Shown in pieces: positions 8,848-16,845 of a stretch of DNA of 64,000 nucleotides. The DNA is from Stigmatella aurantiaca. Lineage in GTDB: Bacteria > Myxococcota > Myxococcia > Myxococcales > Myxococcaceae. How positions within the stretch are numbered: the stretch's first letter is position 1; each line of letters starts with the position of its first letter. The notes under the pieces were generated by a model, which saw only the letters and a program-made list of their open reading frames with translations, was not told the DNA's origin and searched no databases. The translations under genes were made by a program, and so were the position numbers. The stretch covers positions 186,001-250,000 of the forward strand of contig NZ_FOAP01000008.1 of the NCBI RefSeq assembly GCF_900109545.1, in the 5' to 3' direction.

Positions 8848-10151
8848 GGGGAGGAGGCGGGCTTGAAGCGGACGTCGACCCAGTAGTTGGCATCTTTATA
8901 GGAACTGGACGGGAAGCCACCGCTCGACGTGTAGAGGAAGACGCCGTTGCCCCCCACGCTGGCGCTGCCGGGCGCCGTGAGGTTGCCGCTGACCACCGCG
9001 TTCGTCAGTCCCGAGACGTCCCGGGCGAACTGCCCGTTCGAGGTGAAGTACGAGACCACGTAGATGGTTCCCGCGGTGACGGGGATGGGCGTGGGGAGCG
9101 GCGCCTCCTGCCAGCCCGGGATGCGCCCATCCTTCACCGGAACCTGGGCCAGGAGCGTGCCCGTGTTGCTCCACAGGTGGGCGACATAGCCATTGGCATT
9201 GCCCGTGCCCCGGTAGAACCGGAGGGCCTCGATGGTGCCACTGGCGTTGCTGCGGAACCGGACGCCCACTTCCACGGCGCGTGTGTCGTCGCCCTGGACG
9301 GCGGTGCCCGGGACGCGGTCTCCAAAGAGGGTCTGGCTCCACGGCAGGATGACGGTGGCGGTGACCGGACGGTGATCAGATTGGGAAGAGGCGTTCACCA
9401 CGCCGGCGGTCAGCGGGGAGGTCCACGCGGAGCCGAGCAGGACATAGTCGATGCGCTTGGTGGGGAAGCTGGCCGGAATGGTGTAGCCGCTGCCCGAGCC
9501 GCCGCGCGCCCAGGCGTCGGTGAACTGCTGGAGCAGGCTTGTGATGCTGGACTCGGAGGGACTGGCGTTGAGGTCTCCGCCGAGCAACGCCCAGGGCTTC
9601 CCAGCGAGGGCGGCCTTGATGTCCTCGGCCTGCTGGACGCGCTCCGGGGCGCCGGTGGTGCCGAAGTGGGTGACGGCCACGGGGATGAGGCGGGAGGGCT
9701 CCAGCTCCACCTCGAAGAGGGCGAGGACCCGCTGCTCGGCGGCGGAGCGCAGCGGAACGCGCTGGGCGGAGCGGATGGGGTAGCGCGACAGGAGCGCCAG
9801 TCCGTACTGGCCCGAGTCGTAATTGGTCAGTGAGGGAATGAAGGCATAGAACATGCCCGTGAGCTGACCCAGCCGGGCCGCCTGATCCACCTTGTTGGAC
9901 CGCACGGTGAGGACATCCACCTCCTGGAGCGCCACCAGGTCGGGCGCCTGCGCTTTGATGACGTTCGCGACGGTCTCCAGGCTGCTGAGCTCCCCGTGCT
10001 TGATGTTGTAGGTCATGAACCGCAGGCCCCCTCCGGGGGTGAGGGCCTGCGGCTGCTCACCCACTTGAGGATCCGGCTCGGTGGCTTCGGGCGGTGCACA
10101 GTGGGTGAGGGTGGTCATGAGGGTAAGCAGGAGCAGGGGACGGAGGGACAT
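8844..10151 (-). CDS. secreted endonuclease/exonuclease/phosphatase-family protein with C-terminal DUF4082-like domain
   Basis: The protein has 435 residues. The N-terminus MSLRPLLLLTLMTTLTHC is a lipoprotein signal with Cys18. Residues about 42-270 form an EEP fold: FMTYNIKHGE, the metal-binding Glu in LVALQEVD, catalytic GGDLNASPSE, IDYVLLG and the terminal SDHRPVTA. After it, about residues 275-432 resemble DUF4082, a beta-sandwich found attached to secreted proteins (FYRGTGNANGYVAHLW, ASVGGNGVFLY). The enzyme could be a nuclease, sphingomyelinase or phosphatase; the motif set does not decide. It is expected on the cell surface, possibly attacking prey DNA or lipids, which is inference. 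It is divergent from the Cys-rich lipoprotein gene with 62 bases between starts. Confidence 0.88.
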   Translation of the reverse strand: MSLRPLLLLTLMTTLTHCAPPEATEPDPQVGEQPQALTPGGGLRFMTYNIKHGELSSLETVANVIKAQAPDLVALQEVDVLTVRSNKVDQAARLGQLTGMFYAFIPSLTNYDSGQYGLALLSRYPIRSAQRVPLRSAAEQRVLALFEVELEPSRLIPVAVTHFGTTGAPERVQQAEDIKAALAGKPWALLGGDLNASPSESSITSLLQQFTDAWARGGSGSGYTIPASFPTKRIDYVLLGSAWTSPLTAGVVNASSQSDHRPVTATVILPWSQTLFGDRVPGTAVQGDDTRAVEVGVRFRSNASGTIEALRFYRGTGNANGYVAHLWSNTGTLLAQVPVKDGRIPGWQEAPLPTPIPVTAGTIYVVSYFTSNGQFARDVSGLTNAVVSGNLTAPGSASVGGNGVFLYTSSGGFPSSSYKDANYWVDVRFKPASSP

Positions 10152-10213
10152 GGCGGGGAACTCCGGGAGGCAACAATAGGCCGGGTGGGGGCGAGGTGGG
10201 TTAGACTGTGCTC

Positions 10214-12412
10214 ATGTATCGAGCCTGTGTGTTGGGGCTGTTTCTGAGTCTCGTGGCGTGCAAGGAGAAGGCTCCCGGGGAAGGGGCCATCCGGGTCTCC
10301 GTGAAGTACGGAACTTACGTGCCCGCCTGCCTCCGTGTCTCCGCCCGGGATGCGCAGGGCCATGAGGCCAGGACGGACATCCCCCGGGAGAAGTTCCAGA
10401 ACCCGGAGGCCCGGGAGGTCCGCGTCGCGGTGTTCCGCAAGCCGGAGTGGGACCGGGAGCTGTCGCTGGAGGTGTCCTCGTACCGGGCCGCCTCGGGGCA
10501 GGAGTGCGCGGGAGACCTCGTGGAGAAGCGCACCTCGGCGGCCCCCATTCCGGTACCGAGGGGAGAGTTCGCCATCTTCGATGCCGTGCTCGAAGCGCAG
10601 GACCAGGATGGTGACTCCTTCATCGCGTTGCCGGGGCTGGCCCAGGCGGATTGTGATGATGTGCGCAAGGATGTGTACCCGGGCGCTCCCGAGCAGTGCA
10701 GCGTCAACGTGGACTTCGACTGTGACGGCCTCAAAGGCTGTCAGGACGCGAAGTGCGTGGACAAGGCGTGTGACGATGGCAACGCCTGCACGACGGGAGA
10801 CCAGTGCAACGGCGCGCTCTGCCAGGGACAGGCGGTGCAATGCCAGAAGCCCACCGGCGTCTGTTTCACGGGCGCGGTGTGCAACCCCACCACGGGACAG
10901 TGCGACAACGTCCTGGCCCCCCCGGAGACGGTCTGTAATGACCAAGACCCCTGCACCGTGAATGACACCTGCGGGCCGCAAGGCCAGTGCTCGGGCCAGA
11001 GCAAGTCCTGCAACGCGCCGCCGACGGCGTGCTTCGAAGCCTCGGGGACGTGCGACGCCGTCAGCGGCGAGTGCCGGTATCCCTCCAAGCCCGCCGCCAC
11101 GGAATGCAGTGATGAAGACGCCTGTACGGTGAACGACCAGTGCAATGGCAACGGCATGTGCGGCGGACTGGCGACGCCCTGCCAGCCCTCCAGCACTTGC
11201 TTCCGAATCACCAGCGGTTGTGTGGCGCTCGGCAATTGCACCGAGGCCGTGGATCCGGCCAAGGTGAATACGGCCTGTCAGAAGGGCAATGGGCAGAGCG
11301 GCGTGTGCCGCGTCTCTGACGGAGCGTGCAGCTCCTTCCCCTACGTTCCGAGCAATTTTGATCCGGACACGATTCCTGACGCCAATATCGGCACTCTGAC
11401 GACTTCCGGTGCCGTCACCTTCGATTCAACGCCAGGCGCCATGAATCCCTGGGAGCCGCCTGGCCGCGTGACAGCCTCTCCCCCCATCACTGTCATTGCT
11501 CAGGCCAACGGTGCTCCGGATGCAGTGGTGCTCGCGGTGCGAAGCGTGAACTTGGGCGGAGACCTGAAACTCGTGGGGACGCGCCCCGTCATCCTGGCGG
11601 TGTACGGAGACGCCACGCTGAATCACCACATCCTGGCGAACAGTGTGTTGGGAGCATCCTCGGGCCCAGGCAGCAATCAGGCTTGTGGTGCCCGGCAAGG
11701 CGTGGATGGGACGTTGTCGGGGGAGGGAGGTGGGGGCGGTGGAGGGGGTGGCGCAACTGCGGGGGCTTCCGGCGGAAAGGGGTATTCCAGTGGGGCCACC
11801 GGGGGGGGCGCCGGAAGTCAGAGTCCCAGCGTCCGTGTTCCCCTTGTTGGCGGGTGCCCCGGCGGAAAAGGTGGCGGCACGGGAGGCCTTGGGGGGACAG
11901 GAGGCGGAGCGATTCAGATCTCTGTCTCAGGCACCCTCACGGTGGGGAAGAAGGTTACCGCCAGCGGCGGGGCGGGGGTTGGCGGGAATGCCAGCACCAG
12001 TGCCGCAGGAGGCGGCGGTGGAGGGGGGAGCGGCGGCCAGGTCACTTTGGAGGCCTTACGGCTGGTCCTCTCAAACTCAGCCCAACTGACCGCCAACGGC
12101 GGCGGTGGGGGCGAAGGGGGCGGCACATATCAAGGCGGTAAAGACGGTGATGATGGCTATACGTCCTCAGGCGATCCAGCCATGGGGGGACAAGGAAAAG
12201 CCTTGTTGGGGGGAAATGGCGGTACAGGAGGAGCGAGCGCAGGTCCGCTCCCCGTGGAAGGTTCCGTCGGAACCAATGATGCCATTGGTGGGGGGGGGGG
12301 GGGGGGGGGGGGCGGCGCGGTAGGATTCATCCACCTGAGGGCCGTGCGGCCCTGCGAAATCCACACCTCCAGCGTCCGCAGCCCCGAGCCTGTCCTGCAG
12401 TGCCCTCTGTAG
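10214..12412 (+). CDS. mosaic lipoprotein: MopE-like metal motif, Cys-rich repeats, Gly-rich tail
   Basis: The protein has 732 residues from ATG 10214 (a GTG at 10208 adds two residues). The signal peptide ends at LSLVAC. An Asp/Cys motif of the MopE type follows, with DQDGDSF, ADCDD, YPGAPEQC and DFDCDG. At least three Cys-rich units then follow the pattern CxDxDxCTxxDxC, for example CNDQDPCTVNDTC and CSDEDACTVNDQC. A beta-rich middle leads into a long Gly-rich region (about residues 500-700). A run of 23 G bases (12290-12312) encodes part of that region; loss of one G would bring a TAG at 12321-12323 into frame, and gain of one would extend the tail past 12412. It is a surface or secreted protein of unknown partner and is convergent with the transglutaminase gene. 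Confidence 0.82.
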   Translation: MYRACVLGLFLSLVACKEKAPGEGAIRVSVKYGTYVPACLRVSARDAQGHEARTDIPREKFQNPEAREVRVAVFRKPEWDRELSLEVSSYRAASGQECAGDLVEKRTSAAPIPVPRGEFAIFDAVLEAQDQDGDSFIALPGLAQADCDDVRKDVYPGAPEQCSVNVDFDCDGLKGCQDAKCVDKACDDGNACTTGDQCNGALCQGQAVQCQKPTGVCFTGAVCNPTTGQCDNVLAPPETVCNDQDPCTVNDTCGPQGQCSGQSKSCNAPPTACFEASGTCDAVSGECRYPSKPAATECSDEDACTVNDQCNGNGMCGGLATPCQPSSTCFRITSGCVALGNCTEAVDPAKVNTACQKGNGQSGVCRVSDGACSSFPYVPSNFDPDTIPDANIGTLTTSGAVTFDSTPGAMNPWEPPGRVTASPPITVIAQANGAPDAVVLAVRSVNLGGDLKLVGTRPVILAVYGDATLNHHILANSVLGASSGPGSNQACGARQGVDGTLSGEGGGGGGGGGATAGASGGKGYSSGATGGGAGSQSPSVRVPLVGGCPGGKGGGTGGLGGTGGGAIQISVSGTLTVGKKVTASGGAGVGGNASTSAAGGGGGGGSGGQVTLEALRLVLSNSAQLTANGGGGGEGGGTYQGGKDGDDGYTSSGDPAMGGQGKALLGGNGGTGGASAGPLPVEGSVGTNDAIGGGGGGGGGGAVGFIHLRAVRPCEIHTSSVRSPEPVLQCPL
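12290..12312. repeat. homopolymeric run of 23 G within a coding region
   Basis: A single G at 12290 is followed by 22 more, read in frame as Gly codons. Such tracts slip during replication. The published length could also be an assembly or sequencing error, since polymerase and base callers slip here too. The reading frame is intact at the length given. Confidence 0.9.
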
Positions 12413-12421
12413 TCCGGAGGG

Positions 12422-13942
12422 CTACGGCTTCACGGGGGTGGAAGGCTTGTCCTTCACTTCCATCACCTTGAGCTGGCCGATGAGCGGCGTGATCTCCGCG
12501 TTGCCCTCGCGGCCCACGCCGAAGTGCGTCGCGTCCGCCACGGGCTGGTTGAACGTCGGGTCCATCTGCGTCCACTCGCCCACGTAGGCTTCGATCCACT
12601 CATGCCAGTAGAACGCGGGCACCCCGTCCTCGTTCACCATGTAGACCACCCCATCCACCCGCCGCGCCGGAATCCCCGCCGCGCGCAGCAGCGCCACCGC
12701 CAGGAGCGAGTGCTCCGTGCAGTCGCCCTTTTTCTGCCGCAGCACGTCCGTGGCCCGGTCCGCGCTCACCCCGTAGTCCTTCGCCAGGTTCGTGGCCACC
12801 CAGGTGACGATCTTCTTCGACGCCGCGTACGCGTCCTTCTCCGTGCCCACCAGCGTCTTGGCCAGCTTGCGGATCTCTGCGTTGTCGCTCTCGACGATGA
12901 TGGTGGCCTTGAGGTTCTCGCCCCCGTCGGGGTCCGCCACCGGCAGCGGCTTGAGGTTCGCGGGCTTCGGGAAGTCCGACAGCAGCGTCACCTCCACGCG
13001 CCCCTCCGGCAGCTTCACGTACTTCTGCCGGTAGCTGTCCTGCTGGAACTTCTCCGGCAGCCCCGTCATCACCAGCACCGCCCGGCCCGGCACCGCCCGC
13101 GCCTCGACGGGCAGCTTCTTGGGCAGCACGATGCGCGTGAGCCCGAACACCTCCACCACGTCCAGCCGCTTGGCCACCGCCTCGGTCTCGGCCCGCGCCT
13201 TCATCGTCTGGCCGAAGTCCACCTCCACCATCTCCCCGTCCTCGGTGAAGTAGGCCGTCACCGGCACCTTCTCCTTCTCGGAGATGGTCTGCGCCCGGCT
13301 CAGCCGCACCTTCACCCCGCGAACCATCCGCTCCTCGGCGGGCTCCGTCGTGGTGGTGACCTTGTAGCCTTGGAGGTCCGTCCCATCCGTGACGATGCCC
13401 TCCACCGCCGCCTTGCGGAAGATGGCCACGCGCGCCTGGTCCGCGTCCTCGGTCTTCTCGGCGCTGGCCGCCACCGTCAGCACCTCGTCGGGCTGGCCGG
13501 GCCGCTTGCGCACCACCTTCATGCCGCCCGGCGTGTTGGTGGCTTCCAGCCGCTGCGTGCCGCCATCCCCGCGCTGGTCCACCACGAACGAGAGCATCCG
13601 TCCCCCGGGCTTCGCCTCGTACACGCGCTCCTCGCGGTGCACGCGCTCGGAGAGCTTCGTGCCCACGGTGGCCTTGAAGACCAGCTCGGAGACGGCCCGC
13701 ACCTGGTCCTTGCGCCCGGGCACCAGCGCCACGTCCGTGAAGAAGTACCCGACCTTCTTGTCCATCAGGTACAGCCCCAGCCACTCGCCCCCCTTGGGGC
13801 GGGGCACCTGGAGCACATCCGAGACGGTTTGAGGGGCCGCCGCGCGGGAGGCGGAAGCGGGTGCCTGGGCCAGCACCGGGGCCGCGCTCAGCAGCGCGGC
13901 GGTGAGCAGCCAGAGGGCGTGGGAACGGGAGCGGGTCATCAC
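12422..13942 (-). CDS. secreted transglutaminase-like (transglutaminase-core) protein
   Basis: The protein has 506 residues with a signal peptide (HALWLLTAALLSAAPVLA). The first 330 residues are beta-rich and resemble the N-terminal part of secreted transglutaminase-core proteins. The catalytic domain lies near the C-terminus: Cys in KKGDCTEHSLL, His in YWHEWIEAYV and Asp in QMDPTFNQ form the Cys-His-Asp triad. This fold can act as protease, peptidoglycan hydrolase or cross-linking enzyme, and the substrate is not evident. Codon choice is typical of the region. It is convergent with the Gly-rich lipoprotein, only nine bases from its stop, and lies 37 bases downstream of the GNAT gene on the same strand. 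Confidence 0.88.
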   Translation of the reverse strand: MMTRSRSHALWLLTAALLSAAPVLAQAPASASRAAAPQTVSDVLQVPRPKGGEWLGLYLMDKKVGYFFTDVALVPGRKDQVRAVSELVFKATVGTKLSERVHREERVYEAKPGGRMLSFVVDQRGDGGTQRLEATNTPGGMKVVRKRPGQPDEVLTVAASAEKTEDADQARVAIFRKAAVEGIVTDGTDLQGYKVTTTTEPAEERMVRGVKVRLSRAQTISEKEKVPVTAYFTEDGEMVEVDFGQTMKARAETEAVAKRLDVVEVFGLTRIVLPKKLPVEARAVPGRAVLVMTGLPEKFQQDSYRQKYVKLPEGRVEVTLLSDFPKPANLKPLPVADPDGGENLKATIIVESDNAEIRKLAKTLVGTEKDAYAASKKIVTWVATNLAKDYGVSADRATDVLRQKKGDCTEHSLLAVALLRAAGIPARRVDGVVYMVNEDGVPAFYWHEWIEAYVGEWTQMDPTFNQPVADATHFGVGREGNAEITPLIGQLKVMEVKDKPSTPVKP

Positions 13943-13979
13943 TCCCTCTTAACGGATGTGCGGCGGTTTTGTTCGCGGA

Positions 13980-14453
13980 TTAGAGCCGCTTGGCCAGGAC
14001 GATCAGGTCGTCCCCGACCTTGTAGAAGTCCCGGAACCGGGACTCTTCCTTGTACTTCATGGAGGCGTAGAAGCCGCGCGTGGGGCCATAGGCCTCCGTG
14101 GCGCTCGTCTCTACGCGGATGATGCGGGCCCCGCGCCGCCGCATGTCCCCTTCCATGCCGGAGATCAACGAGGCGCCCACGCCCTGGCCCCGCACCGTGG
14201 GGTCCGAGGCAATCCAATACAAGTCGTACGTCCCCTCGGTCATCGGCGTGGCCCCGTAGCACACGTAGCCCACGATGCCCCCGGTGCCGTCCCGGTCCGC
14301 CACGAGGATGGTGTAGTCGGGGTTATTCGGCGTGAGCGCGAGGTCCACCAGCTCGATGGCGCACTGGACCTCTTCCGGCGAGAACGTTTCGATTCGGCGG
14401 ATCAGCGCGGCGAGCGGTTCCCGGTCCTTTGCTTCGATGGGACGGATTTCCAT
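13980..14453 (-). CDS. GNAT-family acetyltransferase
   Basis: The 157-residue protein begins at ATG 14453, which has a good ribosome site (AAGGA, seven bases upstream). It begins MEIRPIEAKDREPL, typical of GNAT proteins. The acetyl-CoA loop appears as VRGQGVGASL and is followed by EGDMRRRGARIIRVET. The substrate is unknown. The first 131 bases lie inside the 3' end of the ATP-grasp gene in a different frame. Because the two are so tightly linked, the acetyltransferase probably modifies the product of the ligase or protects against it; this is inference. Confidence 0.85.
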   Translation of the reverse strand: MEIRPIEAKDREPLAALIRRIETFSPEEVQCAIELVDLALTPNNPDYTILVADRDGTGGIVGYVCYGATPMTEGTYDLYWIASDPTVRGQGVGASLISGMEGDMRRRGARIIRVETSATEAYGPTRGFYASMKYKEESRFRDFYKVGDDLIVLAKRL

Positions 14454-15447
14454 GGGTCCTTTCCAGGGCGATCTCCACCAGGCGGTTGGCCAGGGCGGGA
14501 TAGTCGATGCCGGCCGCCGCGGCGGCCTTGGCGAATCCCGCACCGGGGTGGAGATCGCAGTTGGGGTTGATGTCGATGACGTACGGCACGCCATCGGAGG
14601 AGACGCGCAGGTCTACGCGCCCGTAGTCCTGGCAGTCCAGCGCCGAGAAGGCTCCCACGGCGGTCTGAATCAGCCGCTCCTCGAGCGCGGTGTCCTCCAG
14701 CCGGCACAGCGCGGAGGTGCTGTCACGGCACTCGGGCGATTCTGTTTCCCACTTGGCTTTGTAGGAGACGATGTTGGGCCGGTTCTCGAAAGCCTGGCCG
14801 AAGTGGATCTCCGTCAGAGGAAGCGCCCGGCGCGGCGCGTTGCCCAGCAGCGGCACATAGATTTCCCGGCCCTGGATGAACTGCTCCACGAGGGCGGGCT
14901 GGTGGAAGGTGCTCAACACGGCGCTGGCCGCCCGGGCCAGCTCCGCCGGCGTGTGCACCACCGAGTCGAAGTCCACGCCCATGCTGGCGTCCTCGTGCGC
15001 GGGCTTGACGATGAGCGGGTAGGGCAGGTCCACCGCCTTCACGTCCTCCAGCCGCTGCACCACCGCGAAGGCCGGGGTGGAGATTCCCCGGGCGCGCAGC
15101 AGCTCCTTGGCCTTGGGCTTGTGCAGCGCCAGGCCCAGCGAGAGGGCAGACGAGCCGGTGTAGGGCAGCCCGAGCATGTCCAGCAGGCCCGGGACGATGA
15201 TTTCTCCCCGGCTGTCGGCCGCCAGGGACTCGCACAGGTTGATGACCAGGTCCGGCTGCAGCTGGCGCAGGGTGTCCACGAAATCCAGCCGGTTTCCCTC
15301 GACGGCGAGCGGCTCGGCGTGTGTGGTGCCCCGGGTCAGCGCCTCGCACAGAAAGGCGGCCACGCGCATCACATCCTCACGGGCCTCCCTTCCTGGGTCT
15401 TCCTCGAGAAGGTCGTGGTCGCGGTTATGCAGGATGACGATGTGCAT
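14323..15447 (-). CDS. ATP-grasp ligase related to D-alanine--D-alanine ligase
   Basis: The 374-residue protein starts at ATG 15447 (MHIVILHNRDHDLLEEDPG). The frame stays open far upstream but that part is antisense to the HD gene and is not coding. ATP-grasp features are PLIVKPAHEDASMG (ATP loop), EQFIQGREIYVPLLG, and the metal site in GRVDLRVSSDG followed by DINPNCDLHPGAG. It resembles D-Ala-D-Ala ligases but is diverged from the cell-wall Ddl enzymes; the amino-acid substrates are unknown. The conserved fold ends near VEIALER. The last 40 or so residues are read from the start of the GNAT gene in another frame, a 131-base overlap. It is divergent from the HD hydrolase gene. Confidence 0.85.
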   Translation of the reverse strand: MHIVILHNRDHDLLEEDPGREAREDVMRVAAFLCEALTRGTTHAEPLAVEGNRLDFVDTLRQLQPDLVINLCESLAADSRGEIIVPGLLDMLGLPYTGSSALSLGLALHKPKAKELLRARGISTPAFAVVQRLEDVKAVDLPYPLIVKPAHEDASMGVDFDSVVHTPAELARAASAVLSTFHQPALVEQFIQGREIYVPLLGNAPRRALPLTEIHFGQAFENRPNIVSYKAKWETESPECRDSTSALCRLEDTALEERLIQTAVGAFSALDCQDYGRVDLRVSSDGVPYVIDINPNCDLHPGAGFAKAAAAAGIDYPALANRLVEIALERTHGNPSHRSKGPGTARRADPPNRNVLAGRGPVRHRAGGPRAHAE

Positions 15448-15552
15448 TCGTATTGGGACAGGAGGGTTAGCACGTCCCCCCGGACGATCCCAGTCCATGG
15501 CCGTGCCGATTGACTGCCTGCTTAGGGTATCCAGGAGTATGGAAAGGGAACC

Positions 15553-16845
15553 ATGCGGATTCGCGACCCCATTCACGGCACCATCTCCGTGAGCGGCCCG
15601 GAAAAGGCCATCATCGACAGCCGCCACTACCAGCGGCTGCGCCACGTACGCCAACTGGGCTTCGGGGACCTGGCATTCCCCGGCGCCACCCACACCCGGC
15701 ACGCCCATTCGCTCGGGGCCATGCACGTGGCGTCCCGGCTGTTCGGCGCCGTGGCGGAGCGCTCGGAGCTGCCCGAGGACGTGCGCTCCCGGTTCCACAC
15801 CGCCGTCCGGCTGGCCGTGCTGTGTCATGACCTGGGCCACATGCCCCTGTCCCACGCCTCCGAGCGCATCGCCCCGCCCCGGGCCACGCTGCGGCTGCCG
15901 GCCTGGCTGGACGCCACCGCCGAGGGGCCCCAGGCCACCCACGAAGATTTCACCGCCAAGATTCTGCTCGACAGCTCGCTCACGCCCCTCATCGAGAAGC
16001 ACTTCGGGCCGCTGGGCATCCGGGCGGATGCGGTGGTGGGGCTCATCACCGGTGCCCGGTCCCCCAAGGATCCGGGCTTCACCCACCAGGGGGTGGACTG
16101 GACGCCGCTGCTGCGCGCCATCGTCTCCGGGGAGCTGGACGCGGACCGGATGGACTACCTGCTGCGTGACTCCTTCTATACGGGGGTCAACTACGGCCGG
16201 TACGACTTCGATTGGATCATCTCCAACCTGAACCCGGCGGTGAAGGACGGGCGGGCCTACCTGGCGCTGAGCCGGGCGGCGGCGTTCGCCTTCGAGGACT
16301 TCCTGCTCAGCCGCTACCACATGTTCGTGTCGGTCTATTACCACCACACCTCGGTGAACTTCGACCACATGCTGCAGCGCTACTACGAGGAGGCGCCGGG
16401 GGAGTTCGAGATTCCGGCGGATCCGGAGGAGTTCCTGCTCAGCGACGACGCGGCGCTCTGGTACACGCTGCGCCGCTCGAAGAACCGGTGGGCCGAGCGC
16501 ATCTCCACGCGGCGGGGCTTCAAGCTGCTGGCGCAGTTCACCGAGCGCGACGCGGGCTATGACATGGACGTGCTGCGCAGCGCGCTGGTGGCGGGCCAGT
16601 TCGAGCACTACATCGTCGAGTCCCGGGGCGTGCTCTCCAAGTACTTCGCGGAGGGCGAGCGTGGCCCCAGCCTCTTCATCATGGATGTGTCCACGGGGCG
16701 GCTCACCGAGGTGGCGCGCTACACGCCGCTCTACCAGCGCTACAGCGGCTCGGTGCGGCTCACGCGCATCTACGTGCGGCCCGATCAGGTGGAGCCGGCG
16801 CGCACCTTGATGGGACGGCTCCTGGGACAGGGGGATGAGTCATGA
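15553..16845 (+). CDS. HD-domain phosphohydrolase (dGTPase-like)
   Basis: The 430-residue protein starts at ATG 15553 with an AAGGGA site before it. The HD metal site is visible as TRHAHSLGAMH and CHDLGHMPLSH, with a later Asp in DADRMDYLLRDS. This order (H...HD...D) and the N-terminal IRDPIHGTI are typical of the dNTPase-like HD proteins such as SAMHD1 and YwfO relatives. It would hydrolyse nucleotides or related phosphoesters in the cytoplasm; the exact substrate is uncertain. The stop overlaps the next gene, a NUDIX-MBL fusion, by four bases, so the two are co-translated and both act on phosphate or thioester substrates. Confidence 0.9.
   Translation: MRIRDPIHGTISVSGPEKAIIDSRHYQRLRHVRQLGFGDLAFPGATHTRHAHSLGAMHVASRLFGAVAERSELPEDVRSRFHTAVRLAVLCHDLGHMPLSHASERIAPPRATLRLPAWLDATAEGPQATHEDFTAKILLDSSLTPLIEKHFGPLGIRADAVVGLITGARSPKDPGFTHQGVDWTPLLRAIVSGELDADRMDYLLRDSFYTGVNYGRYDFDWIISNLNPAVKDGRAYLALSRAAAFAFEDFLLSRYHMFVSVYYHHTSVNFDHMLQRYYEEAPGEFEIPADPEEFLLSDDAALWYTLRRSKNRWAERISTRRGFKLLAQFTERDAGYDMDVLRSALVAGQFEHYIVESRGVLSKYFAEGERGPSLFIMDVSTGRLTEVARYTPLYQRYSGSVRLTRIYVRPDQVEPARTLMGRLLGQGDES

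Noticed and set aside
14323-16608. ATP-grasp frame open for 761 residues
   Set aside because: Only the part from ATG 15447 has the ATP-grasp fold. The upstream part is antisense to the HD hydrolase and composed of low-complexity His/Arg/Gly/Val residues.
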